64,000 bases of DNA from Schistocerca nitens (taxonomy: Eukaryota; Arthropoda; Insecta; Orthoptera; Acrididae): NCBI RefSeq assembly GCF_023898315.1, contig NC_064622.1:165436178-165500177 (forward strand), written 5' to 3'. This document shows positions 18,490-29,781 of this stretch, in pieces (positions within the stretch are counted from its first letter, which is position 1; each line of letters opens with the position of its first letter). Both the position numbers and the translations under genes were made by a program. Below the pieces are notes generated by a model. The model saw only the letters and a program-made list of their open reading frames with translations, had not been told where the DNA came from and did not search any database.

Positions 18490-19450
18490 GTACATCCACA
18501 TTTCAACTTTAATACGGTTTCAGCTCCGCTGGGGACACTTTCAGTGAGGTATCTGATTGTCGAGGAATAGCACCCCATTCTTCTTCAGATGCCGAAACCT
18601 TAGAAGGTTGATGTAGGACATTCTAGCTCATACCAAAGCTACTCCACTGTGTTCAGGTCGCCAGTCCATTTCAGGGATGTTATTGTCCACAAACCATTGC
18701 CTCACAGATGATCTTTTATGGGAGGGTGTACTATCGTGCTGCTACAAACGGTCATTATCTCCGCATTGTTCCTTTACTGTATGCAAAATCATTTAAAATG
18801 TTTTCATATCGTTCCGCATTCAGTGTCGTCTTAAATGCGGTAAGTGGATCACTCCCTAACTAAGAAGAGCACAAAGTTACCGTAACACCACCTCCCCTGT
18901 GCCTCACTATTGGCGCTACTCATGATAGCAGTAAACCATTCCACCCAATCGCCACAGGGTATAGGTTAATTCACCACTCCAGATTACTCGTTTCCAGTCT
19001 TCCATTGACCACTGACGTCGCTTTCTAAACCACGTCAAATGTCGCTCAGCACTGGCTACAGAAACTTGTGGTTCATAAGGAGGTGCTCGACTATGGTACC
19101 CATTCATTTAACTCCCCAGGCGCACTCACCACAGTAGCTGGACTGCTGGTAGCTCTTTGGAACTCACGAGTAATTCCTTCCGCTGATGTTACGTGATTTT
19201 TTACAATCACCCCCACGCAATGCTCGGCAGATCGCTGTCTCTCAGTACATGAGGTCTGCTTGGGCTTGGTTTAGCTGTAGTTGTTCCTTCCCGTTTCCAC
19301 CTCACAATCACATCACCAGTGTCAACTTGAACAGCTTTAGAACGGCTGAAATGTTCATGATGGATTTGTCACTAAGGTAATATCCAACTTTTAGTCCATG
19401 TTCGAAGTCAATGAGCTCTCCTGATCGACTCATTTTGCTATTACTGCCTC
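18490..19450 (-). mobile_element. Decayed Tc1-like transposon
   Basis: Minus-strand frame 18916-19107 reads HLTWFRKRRQWSMEDWKRVI followed by WSGELTYTLWR, matching the Tc1 block around the first catalytic Asp (W..EDWK.VIWSDES..TLW), here with GE instead of DE. Flanking stretches look like further degraded transposase, but frames are broken in many places. Ends are not resolved. Confidence 0.6.
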
Positions 19451-19817
19451 TCTACCAAGAAAACAATACATCGTGCCTCTTGTTATACTGGCGGGCCCTT
19501 CTCTCCTGGCATCTAGCAGTCGATGCCACATCACACAGGGATTCTCGAAACTTTTGATCAGATAGTATAGTTTCGTTCCCAGGACTGACTGCGGAACCCT
19601 CATTTGGAGGCGGATGGAAGTGAAAATGGAGGCTTCGATAATTCTATGACGATCTTGGAAAAAGGTGTCTTGATCTTCGTTATCAGGTGGAGAATTCTAG
19701 GGTCTGGCCGAACAGATGAGACGTGTACTACAAGCGTCCATGTGGCGTGCACATCTGTTTATTTAGGTTAGAGAAACCGCTCTGCGTGCTGAATGGACCG
19801 TTAACTGTAGTACACGA

Positions 19818-20054
19818 GCCGGCCGGAGTGACCGAGCGGTTCTAGGCGCTACAGTTTGGAACCGCGCAACCGCTACGGTCGCAGGTTCGAATCCTGCCTC
19901 GGCCATGGATGTGTGTCCTTAGGTTAGTTAGGTTTAAGTAGTTCTAAGTTCTAGGGGACTGATGACCTCAGAAGTTAGGTCCCATAGTTCTCAGAGCCAT
20001 TTGAACAATTTTTTTTATTTTTTTTAATTTTATTTTTTATTTCTTATTTTTTTT
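19818..20054 (+). repeat. tRNA-derived SINE with long T-rich tail, 10-bp TSD
   Basis: Head GCCGGCCGGAGTGACCGAGCGG, B box GGTTCGAATCC, common tail, then about 50 bases of T-rich sequence. TAGTACACGA repeats exactly at 19808-19817 and 20055-20064. Confidence 0.94.
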
Positions 20055-20064
20055 TAGTACACGA

Positions 20065-20564
20065 ATGCGCTATGTGCGCGTCACTGTAGTTGTATGAAGG
20101 GTCATAATCATCGAAAGAAAATTAATATATGAGACGTGTGTCCGTATATTTCACTTCATATCGAAAACTATTCACTACAGACCAATGGCGTTTATGCATG
20201 GGAGTAGCCTTAAGTCTCGAATTGTGCACTATGGTGTTTTGGTCGCGGCGGGTGGAAATGAGTGGCGAAAATTGTAATGCAAACGTAATTAAGACTCGGC
20301 GCTGCCAACACAAATTGCGAGGTGTAATCTTTCCCCAGCCTGTCCCACTATTATTTATAATAATCGCAGGAAAAAATAACAAAGGGAAACATTCTCACAA
20401 AAACTTAAGAACAGGGTCGACACGGTTGACTCAAATATCACGTAGACACCAATGTGTGGAAAAATCGCGCCCGTGTATTTCACTCTGTAGCCAAAACTAT
20501 TCACTGCAGCCCAGTGGCGTTTATGCATGGGCGTAGCCTACGTCTCGCATTGTGCGCTATGGTG
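20065..20564 (+). repeat. Direct duplication ~90 bp, 320 bp apart
   Basis: Blocks at about 20145-20235 and 20465-20563 share TATTTCACT, AAAACTATTCACT and GGCGTTTATGCATGGG...GCGCTATGGTG at roughly 85 percent identity. They lie directly upstream of the mariner remnant and may be its 5' non-coding part or an independent repeat. Confidence 0.6.
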
Positions 20565-21420
20565 ACCAGGAAAGATCGGGAAGGCCATCGACATCAATAA
20601 CTGAGGACAATATGGAAGTCGTTGAGGGTATGGTGATGGGAAGCAGATGAATCACATTGAACGAAATCGCCAATAGTTTACGTATCAGTCGTTGTTCAGC
20701 ACATTCCATCTTACACGAAAGGCTAAATTTTCGGAAAGTACGTGCAGGGTGGGTACCGAAAGAATTGTCAGCGCAGCATAAGGTGCAAAGGACGGACATC
20801 TTTCGTAAACATCTGGCATGTAATCATCCCCAGGAAGATGGATTTTTACAGCAAATCGTTACTGTAGACGAAACGTAGGTGCATCATCACGAATAGGAAA
20901 GGATGGCTGCTACCATGGTTTGGAAACACCCATCATTACCAGAAGTTAAGAAATTTAAACGTCAGCCACCATCTTGTAAGATTATGCTAAAACTATTCTG
21001 GAAGATGGAAGGTGTGGTGGCCGTTCATTTCACCCCAAGAGGCGAAACTGTGAACAGTGAGAACTACTGTGACGTGTTGCGATCTGAAATGAAACCTGTA
21101 ATCAGATTCAAACGTCGCGGAAAACTTCAAAAAGGTGTCGTGCTCCAGTAACATATGCGCTTGGTCACATTCTGCCAAACGGACCGCCTAAACAATGAAG
21201 GAGTTGGAATTCGAGTTGCTGGAAGACACACCATACCGTCCACACTTAGCTCCAAGTGATTTCCATATGTTTGGACCACTGAAGGGAACGCGTGAAGGAA
21301 GAAGATTTGCATCCGATGCAGAAGTTACTGATGCGGAGCAAAATTCATTACAGGTGCAACCAAAAAGCTTTTTCTCGACGGAATAAAGGAAATTTGTGAA
21401 ATGTTGAACAAAGTGCGTTG
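20565..21420 (+). pseudogene. mariner transposase remnant (DD34D type)
   Basis: Plus-strand pieces in order: GRPSTSITEDNMEVVEGM (linker), EIANSLRISRCSAHSILHERL (second helix-turn-helix), QIVTVDET (first catalytic block), MVWKHPSLPEVKKF, FTPRGETVNSENYCDVLR, a degraded second Asp block, and TPYRPHLAPSDFHMFGPLK (the third catalytic block, S.DLAPSD..LF in mariner). Stops and shifts separate the pieces, so the gene is dead. The N-terminal DNA-binding domain is missing or unrecognisable. Confidence 0.85.
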
Positions 21421-21890
21421 AAGTGAAAGGAGGTTGTGCAGAAAAACAATGTATGTTTCAGTTTTCTATCATAAGAATAAATATTTCTTTTCTCAAAAGT
21501 CCCTTTACGTTCTGACTTCCTCTCGTATTATTTTTACCATGAGTCAAAAGTGCCTGATTTTCCATAGAGAATTGTTAGGTCCGGGTTTGATGTGACGGAT
21601 GCGGTAGTTTCATTCATTGGGGTGACTGTAGTGGCGTGGGAATTGGGGAAGTGTGTCAGATTCATCAGTGGTTCCGTAGGGTACGTATTAGAAATAGGAA
21701 GATAATGGAACAGGAGGGGAAAACTGGCTTTCAGACTGAGTCACATCAGTCTGTGAGAGATCTGAATAGGTTAAGGAGACAGAAGGGCAAGGAGAGCTGG
21801 AAAGTCACAACAGGTAACAGAAGGAACAAGCTTAGAACTTCGTCAGACAGCTCTATGGTGAATGTAAACTGTCGGTTAGAGCGTCGTGAC
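21421..21890. other. No clear feature; possible 5' leader of the next LINE
   Basis: Frame 21636-22016 is basic and low in recognisable motifs. Position suggests the far 5' end of the CR1 copy, but this is not proven. Confidence 0.35.
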
Positions 21891-22271
21891 AGAGCACATC
21901 GAGTTCCTGCTGCAAATAAGGCGAGTACACCGTTCGTTTGTTACATATTTTTACGAGCTTCAAACAGGAGCGACTTATTTTCAGTTATCTGTTTGGTTAC
22001 TAATTTATTTTTGTAGTATCTTGCATGTTTGAGTGCTTACTAGGAGCAACCTTTTATTTTAATAACAGTGTTGTGTACAGTGCCACCGTTGTTATCGACC
22101 CTTGTATCGACCCTCGTATCGTACAGGCTTTTGTTTATTTTGGTTAGACCAGCTCAGTGTTGGTTAGACCGTCAGTGACAGAGCACCTCGAGTTCCTGCT
22201 GCTAATAAGCTGAGTACACCGTTCGTTTGTTACAAATTTTTACGAGCTTCAAACAGGAGCGACTTCAGTTA

Positions 22272-23488
22272 TGGGTAGGAACTGTGAGTGCTGTGTACAG
22301 ATGCGAGCTGAGTTGGTCACCCTTCGTTCACAGCTCCAGGCAGTGTTGGCTCCCATCACACAGTTTGAGGCTGCTGCACAGGGGCATCACTGTGGGGGGT
22401 CGGACGCGGAGTGGGGGGAAGTCTAGCACGCCCCACGTGTCCTCCGATCGGTCCACTGCTGTGACCGCCCCGGGTACTGCCTGCACTGAGGTTGACCCCT
22501 AACCTGTGGTCGAGTGGTACACAGTGAAAGACTTTCTGAGGGACCGATCGCAGGGCCTCCCTGGTTCGTTTGACGAACTGGTTTCGGGCGTTATCTGTGG
22601 CTGACGAAGTTTCTAAGCTGGATACAGTCGTCCACCCTGTTCTAGAGGAAGCTTCTCGGCCCGCAACTTCTGGGCGTTCACGGAGGGTGGATTCTCTGGT
22701 AGTTTGGAGCTCCAACGTTAGGCGCGTAATGGGGCCCTTTAAGAACATTGCTGCCAAGGAGGGGAAGGAAGCCAGTGTGCACTCCGTGTGCATACTGGGA
22801 GGAGTCATTCCGGCTATGGAAAGAGTGCTTCTGGACGGCATGACGAGTACAGGGTGCAGCCAACTGCAGGTGGTGGCCCATGTCGGTACCAATGACGTGT
22901 GTCGCTTTGGATAGGAGGAGATTCTCCCTGGTTTCAAGCAGCTAGCGGAAATGTAAAGACTGCCAGTCTTTCTTGCGAGATTAAGGCGGAGCTCACCATC
23001 TGCAGCATCGTCGGTAGAACCGACTGTGGTCCTTTGCTGCAGAGCCGAGTGGAGGGTCTGAGTCAGAGGCTCAGGCGGTTCTGTGATCGTATAGGCTGCA
23101 GATTCCTTGACTTGCGCCATCGGGTGGTGGGTTTCTGTGTTCCGCTGTCTGCCCCCGGTAGCTGAGTGGTCAGCGCGACAGACTGTCAATCCAAAGGGCC
23201 CAGGTTCGATTCCCGGCTGGGTTGGAGATTTTCTCCGCTCAGGGACTGGGTGTCGTGTTGTCCTAATCATCATCATTTCATCCAAATCGACGCGCAAGTC
23301 GCCGAAGTGGCGTCAAATCGAAAGACTTGCACCAGGCGAACGGTCTACCCGACGGGAGGCCTTCGTCACACGACATTTCCATTTTTCTGTGTTCCGCTTA
23401 ATAGGTCAGTAGTTCACTACACACAGGAAGCAGCGGCTACACGGGTAGCGGGAACTGTGTGGAAGGGACTGGGCGGGTTTTTAGGTTA
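22272..23488 (+). pseudogene. CR1 ORF1 with esterase (SGNH) domain, copy A, broken
   Basis: The N-terminus has a short coiled coil after a CxCC motif. The second half resembles the esterase domain known in ORF1 of CR1-like LINEs: the nucleophile block reads LVVWSSNVRRVMGPF (GSSN in the better copy at 43 kb), then HSVCILGGVIP, VVAHVGTNDVC (the G-x-N-D block), and near the end VVHYTQEAAATRVAG with the catalytic His. A tRNA-headed SINE (23147-23383) lies between the last two blocks and stops occur in the frame. The family role is probably lipid or RNP handling during retrotransposition; the exact function is unknown. Confidence 0.75.
23147..23383 (+). repeat. tRNA-headed SINE, second type, 15-bp TSD
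   Basis: A box TAGCTGAGTGG, B box GGTTCGATTCC, then CTAATCATCATCATTTCATCC and GACTTGCACCAGGCGAACGG. The exact duplication TTTCTGTGTTCCGCT lies at 23132-23146 and 23384-23398, splitting the esterase frame of CR1 copy A. Head and middle differ from the more common SINE in this window. Confidence 0.95.
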
Positions 23489-23889
23489 GAGGGTCTCAGG
23501 AAACCACAGAAAGGGCGTCCACCTAAAAGGAGGCAGGTAAAACACAGTAAGGTAGTCGTAGAAACGATCGGTATTGTAGTTGTAAATTGTCGTAGCTGTG
23601 TTGGGAAAGAACCAGAGCTCCAATCCCTAATAGAAAGCATTGAAGCTCAAGTAGTTATAGGTATGGAAAGCTGGCTAAAACCAGAAATAAGTTCAGCTGA
23701 AATTTTTTCAAACGACCTAACAGTGTTCAGAAAGGACAGATTAAATACAGTTGGTGGTGGATTATCTATTGCTGTCAGAAGTTGTTTACCTTGTAGTGAA
23801 ATAGAAGTAGATAGTTCCTGCGAAATAGCATGGGTAGAGGTTATATTTGACAATCGGCCTAAACTATTAATTGGATCGATTTACCGACC

Positions 23890-26468
23890 AAATCATTTCA
23901 CATCCTGTCATCGAAATTAAAATAGGTTCATCGAAATTTTCAGCAGTAATCGATTCCGGATCACCTATGTCAGTAATAAATGAGGAGACTTTCAACGAGT
24001 GCAACAAAGAGAATACCTATCCTACATTACCTTTAGGCAAAACGAAAGTGAAAGGAGCAGTATCGAGTAAAGGCGTAGACGTTAAATTACAGACGCATTT
24101 ATCATTTTGTATTGCAGGTCACACATTTCACTCAAATTTTTGGATTGTTCCTTTATTGACAACAGACGTTATTTTAGGTACTAATTTTCTCGTACAACAC
24201 GACGCAGTGGTTGATTTTCAAAATTCCTATTTAATGTTGAAGGATGAAAATGTGCAATTGGCTTTAGAATTTCGGCACTCATTATCTGCGGAAGAACAAA
24301 CAATCAATCGCACAGAGGTCATTTCCGCAACACGTAACATAGACTGTAATTCCGCATTGTTCACAGACACGTACGTACATAACTATAATACTCCAGTTTT
24401 TGACATTCCTGGTACTATGTCCGGATTTATGTATGAATTTCAAGTCAAACAGCACGACACATTTAAAGCAAAACATTATCCCATTCCATATATCCACAGA
24501 GAACAAGTTAAGAAAGAATTGCAAGATATGCTCGACCAAGGAATTATTGAACCAGCAGTTAGTCCGTACATAAACCCGCTACATATTGTCAAGAAAAAAG
24601 ATGGCTCACTTCGCCTCGTACTTGATTCACGTCACATCAATGACATTATTATTAATGAAACAGATCGACCACAGACAGAGGAACTGCTACAGAAATTTCA
24701 CGGTACTGCTATTTATTCTACATTAGATTTGAAATCGGGATTTTGGCAAATTCAACTTCATCCGAATTGCAGAAAGTATACAGCTTTTCTCTGTTTTGGC
24801 GACTGTTATCAATTTTGCAAACTACCATTCGGCTTAACTACTTCTTCTGCAGCTTTTATTCGCGGTTTGAATACAATACTTCCGACAGAACTTAAAGACA
24901 GAATCACGACGTACGTAGATGACATTCTTATTGCAGAAGCTAACTGGTCTGAACACAATCCGATTTTAGAACGTCTGTTACAAACTTTTCATGCACAAGG
25001 ACTCACAGTTAACCTCAGTAAATCGCATTTTGGTAAAACTTCTATAAAATTTCTTGGACACGTAATTTCAGCAGAAGGCATTGCGCCTGATCCGGAAAAA
25101 CTTCAAGCTCTACGTGACATTACTATTCCTACAACGAAGAAGCAATTACGCTGCTTTTTGGGCTTAATTAACTTTTTTCGTAAATTTATTCATCACTCTG
25201 CTTTAGACACACCTAGATTATGCCAATTAACAGGTAAAAACACTATTTGGTTTTGGGATAAGCAAGCACATTCTGAATTTGTGAACCTGAAAAAAGCCTT
25301 GTTGAATGCACCACTTTTATCGCATCCAGATCTTACCAGAAATTTTTCCATTGCCACCGACAGTTCCAACACAGCTTTAGGCGTACATATTTTCCAGGAA
25401 ATTGAAGAAGATGGGTTTACAGTAATCAAAAACATCGCATTTGCAAGCCGCATTCTGTCACCTACTGAACGAAATTATTCCGTTACAGAACTGGAAACAT
25501 TATGTGTTGTATGGGCTTTTATGAGATTTCGGCACTTTCTTTATAGCAGACATACCACCGTTTACACAGATCACAGAGCGATACAATTTTTACTTTCGGC
25601 TAAATTCACTCACGACAGATTAAGCAGATGGAAGCTTTATTTACAGGAATTTAATTTTACAATAGTTCACATTCCCGGCACACAAAATGTTATAGCAGAC
25701 GCACTTTCTCGTTCTCTCAGCAACAATCAGCATGACATCGCAACCAACTTCTGCAAAGAAAATTTCAGCGTTATGTACATTCAGCAAGTTGCATTTGAAA
25801 ATTTTATTTCGTCGTCATTACAGGACATAGCAAAAGAGCAAAATAAAGACAACGTGTGGAAAGATATTAAACACCTCTGGCAAAATAAGAATAATGTTAC
25901 GATTAGAAACCATTACACTGTACGCAATGACATTCTATTTCGCCGCTCTCATCCTGACAGCAACAATTGGTTATTATGCATTCCTGACGAACTGGTTAAC
26001 AAATTAATCTGGTATACTCATTTAAGTTATGCACATTACGGAGCCAGAAAATGTTTTCTTATACTGAGACAGAACTGTTATTTTGTCAACATGGAGAAAC
26101 GTATACGACGAGTTTTAGCGTCATGTAACATTTGCCAGAAAGCTAAGTCAGACACCACTTCACATATTCCTCCATTATATCCAATTGTACCTGTTAAATT
26201 AAGACATATGGCCGCAGTAGACATTTTTGGTCCAATTCCGAGAACTAACAGAGGTTTCTGCTACATCTTTGTCGCTGTTGAACTCACTTCAAAATTTGTT
26301 ACTTTCACTCCGTTACGCAAAGCTACTGCTAAAACTGTTTCAAGAGCATTTGTAAAACATTTTCTATTTCATGTAGGGCATGTGATGAAAGTAATTTTTG
26401 ATAATGGATCACAATTTCGTTCTGCTACATGGACACGTATGTTACGAGCTAGAAACATTTCTCCGATC
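23890..26468 (+). mobile_element. Ty3/Gypsy pol fragment (no LTRs seen)
   Basis: An open frame of about 860 residues without LTRs on either side. Order of domains: protease with AVIDSGSPMSVI, reverse transcriptase with YSTLDLKSGFWQIQLHP and TYVDDILIAE, RNase H with IATDSSNTALGVHIF and YTDHRAIQFLL, an HHCC integrase finger (HLSYAHYGARKC...CNICQKAK) and the start of the integrase core (AVDIFGPIP, IFDNGSQF). It starts abruptly inside the CR1 endonuclease and ends at the TA where Tc1 copy 2 begins. It is a fossil fragment lacking the integrase end. It differs clearly in sequence from the inner Gypsy pol at 10-14 kb. Confidence 0.9.
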
Positions 26469-26625
26469 TACACTCCTGGAAATTGAAATAAGAACACCGT
26501 GAATTCATTGTCCCAGGAAGGGGAAACTTTATTGACACATTCCTGGGGTCAGATACATCACATGATCACACTGACAGAACCACAGGCACATAGACACAGG
26601 CAACAGAGCATGCACAATGTCGGCA

Positions 26626-27728
26626 CTAGTACAGTGTATATCCACCTTTCGCAGCAATGCAGGCTGCTATTCTACATCTACATTCATACTCCGCAAGCCA
26701 CCCAACGGTGTGTGGCGGAGGGCACTTTACGTGCCGCTGTCTCCCATGGAGACGATCGTAGAGATGCTGGATGTAGTCCTGTGGAACGGCTTGCCATGCC
26801 ATTTCCACCTGGCGCCTCAGTTGGACCAGCGTTCGTGCTGGACGTGCAGACCGCGTGAGACGACGCTTCATCCAGTCCCAAACATGCTCAATGGGGGACA
26901 GATCCGGAGATCTTGCTGGCCAGGGTAGTTGACTTACACCTTCTAGAGCACGTTGGGTGGCACGGGATACATGCGGACGTGCATTTTCCTGTTGGAACAG
27001 CAAGTTCCCTTGCCGGTCTAGGAATGGTAGAACGATGGGTTCGATGACGGTTTGGATGTACCGTGCACTATTCAGTGTCCCCTCGACGATCACCAGTGGT
27101 GTACGGCCAGTGTAGGAGATCGCTCCCCACACCATGATGCCGGGTGTTGGCCCTGTGTGCCTCGGTCGTATGCAGTCCTGATTGTGGCGCTCACCTGCAC
27201 GGCGCCAAACACGCATACGACCAACATTGGCACCAAGGCAGAAGCGACTCTCATCGCTGAAGACGACACGTCTCCATTCGTCCCTCCATTCACGCCTGTC
27301 GCGACACCACTGGAGGCGGGCTGCACGATGTTGGGGCGTGAGCGGAAGACGGCCTAACGGTGTGCGGGACCGTAGCCCAGCTTCATGGAGACGGTTGCGA
27401 ATGGTCCTCGCCGATACCCCAGGAGCAACAGTGTCCCTAATTTGCTGGGAAGTGGCGGTGCGGTCCCCTACGGCACTGCGTAGGATCCTACGGTCTTGGC
27501 GTGCATCCGTGCGTCGCTGCGGTCCGGTCCCAGGTCGACGGGCACGTGCACCTTCCGCCGACCACTGGCGACAACATCGATGTACTGTGGAGACCTCACG
27601 CCCCACGTGTTGAGCAATTCGGCGCTACGTCCACCCGGCCTCCCGCATGCCCGCTATACGCCCTCGCTCAAAGTCCGTCAACTGCATATACGGTTCACGT
27701 CCACGCTGTCGCGGCATGCTACCAGTGT
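26626..27728 (-). pseudogene. Tc1-like transposase, copy 2, inactivated
   Basis: Nearly identical to the 340-residue transposase of copy 1. Differences that matter: a TAG stop (27625-27627 on the plus strand, CTA) replaces Tyr31; the second catalytic Asp is Glu (FQQENARPH instead of FRQDNARPH); and 23 extra residues lie between LHGR and IAACIAAKGGYTLY. These extra residues come from an in-frame 69-bp LINE tail. An internal Met downstream of the stop leaves a 326-residue frame without the first helix-turn-helix. It is non-autonomous; its ends could still be moved by a transposase supplied from elsewhere. Confidence 0.9.
26673..26741 (-). repeat. 69-bp CR1 LINE 3' tail inside Tc1 copy 2
   Basis: The minus strand reads ...CTCCGCCACACACCGTTGG...CTTGCGGAGTATGAATGTAGATGTAGA, matching the 3' end of the CR1 fragment at 40730-40786. 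Copy 1 of the Tc1 lacks it. It is a strongly 5'-truncated LINE insertion. Confidence 0.88.
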
Positions 27729-27969
27729 TAAAGACTGCGATGGAGCTCCGTATGCCACGGCAAACTGGCTGACACTGACGGCGGCGGTGCACAAATGCTG
27801 CGCAGCTAGCGCCATTCGACGGCCAACACCGCGGTTCCTGGTGTGTCCGCTGTGCCGTGCGTGTGATCATTGCTTGTACAGCCCTCTCGCAGTGTCCGGA
27901 GCAAGTATGGTGGGTCTGACACACCGGTGTCAATGTGTTCTTTTTTCCATTTCCAGGAGTGTATGTCAA

Positions 27970-28660
27970 TGAATTTGTAACAGTTGAACAGAATACATTA
28001 TCTCTTGAAAAGGGAGCAGAAGTAAAACATGGGCAATGGAATGTAGTCAAAAAAAGTCAGGCGATTCTGAAGGAATTATATTGGAATTAAGACACTAACA
28101 ATATTAGATGCTTTTTGCTCTTTGGGCAGAAACAACTGCTGTTGGCTGTTGGCTGAAGTAGAGAGGATATTAAATACAGATTGGCTATAGCACAAAGGAA
28201 TTCTGGAAACAGGCATCTGTTAATACCTAATATAAATGTAAGTGTTAAGATGTCTTTTCTGCAGGTATTTGTCTGGAGTTTAGCATTTTACTGAAGTGAA
28301 ACTTGGACGATTAGCAGGTCAGACAAGAAGTAATAACTTTTGAAACATGGTGCTTCAGAAGAATGTTGAAGATTAGATGGGTAAATCTATTAACTAATGA
28401 CGAGATCATGAATCAAACTGGAGAGAAAAGCAATTAAAAGATGGGATAGGTTGACACGACATAACCAGAATCGTCACTTTGGTAATGGAGTGAAGTGTGA
28501 AGGATAAAAATAGTAGGGGAAGACCAATGACTGAGTACAGTAAGCGGGTTCAAATGCATGTACGCTGTAAAAGTTATGCAGAGATGAAGAGATTTGCACA
28601 GGAGAGAGTAGCATGGAGAGTAGCATTAAACCATTCTTCTGACTAAAGACGACAATACTT
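27970..28660 (+). mobile_element. RTE-like LINE 3' fragment
   Basis: Degraded plus-strand reading frames resemble the C-terminus of the endonuclease-reverse transcriptase LINEs common in insects: TFETWCFRRMLKIRWVNLLT, then GRPMTEY-like and a final MQRDLHRR..WR region, ending TTCTTCTGACTAAAGACGACAA. Stops and shifts are frequent. A second copy of the same tail is at 57765-58225. The 5' limit next to the Tc1 TA is not resolved. Confidence 0.75.
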
Positions 28661-28810
28661 GTAATAATATTAGTCAACTGTGAAAGCATTCAGGATAAGG
28701 TTTCATAATCACTCTCATTCTTGAACTGTAATGGCACTGTGGGGTTTATAACCTCCTACCTCAAATAGGAATGGAGGTATGGGAAAAAACGTGTTTCTCC
28801 CAGCATCTAT

Positions 28811-29130
28811 CATGTAGGCTATCTTGCATGGCAGGCATGTTGTGAGGGAACAGTATTGACCAGCCAAGTCAACCTGCTTTGCAGGACAGCCTACATGTCA
28901 GGAGCAAGAAACAATTTTCCAGGCCCCGACATGTAGGCTGCCCTGCATGACAGACATGTTGCGTTGAAGTAGTATCGGCCTGCTTTATCGACATGGTTTG
29001 CATGATGGCCTGCATGTCAGGGGCAAATAAAGTATTCTTAAGCCCCTGATATGTAGCCTGTCCTGTATAACAGGCGAGTTGTGGGAATAGTAATTGCCTG
29101 CATTATTGAACTATATTGCAGGGGCTATAC
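28811..29130 (+). repeat. 119-bp tandem repeat, about 2.7 units
   Basis: Units start CATGTAGGCT at 28811 and 28930, and a diverged ATGTAGCCTG at 29051. Each unit also contains CCTGCATGTCAGG-like inverted versions of its own start, so every unit could fold back. Confidence 0.75.
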
Positions 29131-29147
29131 ATACCAATGAGTTTGGC

Positions 29148-29490
29148 TCAGGACAGATTGAGACAGATAGAAGAGGGGATGGACAGAGTGAGGCGGAGGA
29201 GGAAATGGACAGAGGGGAGGAGGGGGAGAAGTATGAGGCAAGTGGAAACTGTAGTGGGGTAGTGGGCAGGTGGAAAAGGAGGAGGGGAGGCAGAAATAGA
29301 TAGAGGGGAGAAGGATATGGTCAGGGAGGGGAGGAGGAGGAGGACATGTTCGGAGAGAGGGGTAGACGATATGAACAGAGAGAGGGAAAGGATGAGATGA
29401 AAAAACAGAGCGGGGAGGAGGAGATTGACAGATAGAGGTGAGAGGATGATGTGGGCAGACTGAGTAAGGAAGATGTGAACTGAGAGAGGG
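29148..29490 (+). repeat. Purine-rich (GA) tract
   Basis: About 340 bases are nearly all A and G on the plus strand (GGAGGAGGGGGAGAAG-type), with short interruptions. On the other strand it creates a spurious Ser/Pro/Leu-rich reading frame. Confidence 0.85.
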
Positions 29491-29781
29491 GCGGTGGAGG
29501 TGTGTTCATTAAAGTGTCTAATGCATATGTAGCAAATTCATTGGGAAAAGACCAGTTCATGCATACCTCAAGCCAATGGCTAGATGACTTCGTACTGTGA
29601 AAGATAATGAATCCAAAGGAGCCACAATGATTAAATAAAAATATTAATACGTTATTGCTACGGTAGAGAGAAATACGTAGCAGCAGAATTGTGGCTGACA
29701 AACAAAAGCTGATCAAAGCCAAAGCAAGTGTAAGGAGAGCTGTCTGTGTAGCATTCAATGTATTCGAAAGCAGGATCTCAC

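Larger units (their letters stand above)
21891..23889 (+). mobile_element. CR1-like LINE, copy A (5' part, ORF1 and start of ORF2)
   Basis: This is the 5' portion of a non-LTR retrotransposon. Two direct copies of an ~87-bp leader block (21891-21980 and 22179-22266) precede ORF1, which starts at 22272 with MGRNCECCVQMRAELVTLRS. ORF1 continues as an esterase-like domain (22680-23460), interrupted by a SINE. ORF2 starts near 23550 with IGIVVVNCRSCVGKEPEL and MESWLKPE (endonuclease) and stops at about 23889, where a Gypsy pol fragment begins. ORF1 contains stops after residue about 50 and after GTNDVCRFG. The same family occurs at 43072-46472, 39750-40786 and 26673-26740. Confidence 0.88.
26471..27961 (-). 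mobile_element. Tc1-like DNA transposon, copy 2 (with LINE tail inside)
   Basis: Same family as 15569-16990, opposite orientation, bounded by TA (26469-26470 and 27962-27963) and by the same CACTCCTGGAAAT ends. It is 1491 bp, 69 bp longer than copy 1, because of a CR1 3' tail inserted near the transposase C-terminus. Confidence 0.95.
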
